A stretch of DNA of 64,000 bases from Chryseobacterium sp. Tr-659 (lineage in GTDB: Bacteria > Bacteroidota > Bacteroidia > Flavobacteriales > Weeksellaceae). A model generated the notes under the pieces. That model was given only the letters and a program-made list of their open reading frames with translations. It was not told the DNA's origin and made no database searches. The first letter of the stretch is position 1, and every line of letters starts with the position of its first letter. Location of the stretch: the NCBI RefSeq assembly GCF_011752975.1, contig NZ_VWWP01000005.1, positions 124,001-188,000 on the forward strand, written 5' to 3'. Positions 63,281 to 64,000 of the stretch are shown in pieces. Position numbers and translations under genes: made by a program.

Positions 63281-63300
63281 ATTTAACTTTGCTAAATTTG
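63272..63300 (+). promoter_or_regulatory. Promoter for the exported protein at 63314
   Basis: TTG (63272-63274), 18 bases, TAAATTTG (63293-63300), overlapping the end of the preceding lipoprotein gene. It implies separate transcription of the next gene, 13 bases downstream. Confidence 0.5.
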
Positions 63301-63313
63301 TAAAAACAATTGA

Positions 63314-63919
63314 ATGAGAGTGTTGTTTCCGACTTTATTGTTATTATCCGGCTTGGTTTTCGGCCAGAAAGCGGTCCCTCCCGATTTTAAAAAAATACCG
63401 GAAATCTTAGATAATATAGATCTACTCTACCCGTTCATTGTTCCGGATAAAGCTTATGCGTACTGGCGGGTTCTCAGCAATGATACCGATTATGAAAAAG
63501 CGGTTATCTATGAGAGCCAGGCTCCTGATTTTATGACCATTAATGAACCTGTACCGGAAAAAGGATTCTTCCAGAAATGTATTGGTAACAACTGTTTTTC
63601 ATACATTCTTGCATGCAAAAATGAAAGATCTGTTTATTTTTCTAATGAGGAGCAATTAAGAGACTTTATAGGAACCGTGGACAATCTTCCTGAAGCTATT
63701 TTACTGGCCAAAACTTATGGTTATTCGGTAGATACCAGCAATCGTTTTACCGGGACTTACAAAATTGAAGACCGTCATATCTCCATGTATCTGATGCAGT
63801 CGAAAGGCTGCCCGGCTGTGAAAGAGTCTTTTTTAGTTAAAATCAATAGAAAAACCGGAAAATTAGACGCAAAAAGCAATGGGGTTTATGCAAAGGATGA
63901 AAACTGTTCTGCTTTGTAA
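63314..63919 (+). CDS. Unknown exported protein
   Basis: The 201-residue product has a short signal peptide (VLFPTLLLLSGLVFGQ). It has KCIGNNCFSYILACKNERS and SKGCPAVKESFLVKINRK, four or five cysteines. No known family recognised. It is not fused to the neighbouring lipoprotein and has its own promoter. Confidence 0.7.
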   Translation: MRVLFPTLLLLSGLVFGQKAVPPDFKKIPEILDNIDLLYPFIVPDKAYAYWRVLSNDTDYEKAVIYESQAPDFMTINEPVPEKGFFQKCIGNNCFSYILACKNERSVYFSNEEQLRDFIGTVDNLPEAILLAKTYGYSVDTSNRFTGTYKIEDRHISMYLMQSKGCPAVKESFLVKINRKTGKLDAKSNGVYAKDENCSAL

Positions 63920-64000
63920 CTATTTTTTTGGGAAATACTAAGACACAAATAAGATTATAGGGGTTCATTTTATCTTCGATAAAATTGATTTTCTGATATA

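Noticed and set aside
1..64000. CRISPR array, prophage, complete insertion sequence, tRNA or rRNA genes
   Set aside because: None was seen. Repeats are palindromic or short tandem, not spaced direct repeats, and no cloverleaf with a CCA-type acceptor was found in the gaps.

Overview
The window reads as chromosomal core DNA of a flavobacterium of the Weeksellaceae, most likely Chryseobacterium or a close relative. Reasons: AT-rich genes; Bacteroidetes-type promoters (TTG or TTTG about 18-21 bases before TAnnTTTG); a fused SecD-SecF; exported proteins with type IX secretion tails; an arginine pathway with the Bacteroidetes-type carbamoyltransferase; and many short dispersed intergenic repeats. 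No tRNA, rRNA, CRISPR array, prophage or intact insertion sequence was seen. The genus is an inference.

Positions 1-12,650 hold pyrimidine and arginine synthesis, nearly all on the minus strand. pyrB leads with a structured leader ending in a terminator-like hairpin, followed by carA and, after an inserted four-helix-bundle cassette, carB (cut by the window edge). Beyond a divergent Lrp/AsnC regulator comes an arginine cluster, in transcription order a GNAT acyltransferase, argG, argC, argD, argF', argB, argE and argH. Residue 90 of the carbamoyltransferase is Val, which points to N-succinylornithine as substrate. Several gaps in this cluster carry different dispersed repeats.

Positions 12,796-24,051 form a plus-strand short-chain acid module: a small zinc-finger/HTH protein like IS1 InsA, an outer-membrane porin, an MHS-family symporter, two very small membrane proteins, a histidine kinase with a sodium:solute-symporter sensor, a receiver-only response regulator, and two acyl-CoA synthetases (PrpE-like and Acs). 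The likely job is uptake, sensing and activation of acetate or propionate. This is the most system-like part of the window.

Positions 24,300-38,800 are mostly housekeeping: a YflT-like small protein, a RelA/SpoT enzyme, NhaA, a YihY membrane protein, RlmH, TrmL, a TPR protein, a PAP2 phosphatase, TatA, an unknown lipoprotein, arylamine N-acetyltransferase, a drug-efflux MFS protein and SecDF.

Positions 38,960-64,000 are mixed: a secreted PQQ-type sugar dehydrogenase, HemN, two unknown exported proteins, an amino acid permease, PnuC with an overlapping Tyr/Gly/Asn-rich lipoprotein, DapF, MltG, an outer-membrane receptor, an exported alpha/beta hydrolase, a sugar-nucleotide cluster (aminotransferase, small membrane protein, GalE, cytidylyltransferase-like enzyme), a subtilase, an NADPH:quinone-reductase-like enzyme, phosphoenolpyruvate carboxylase with altered signature motifs, a Crp-like regulator, peptide deformylase and two small exported proteins.
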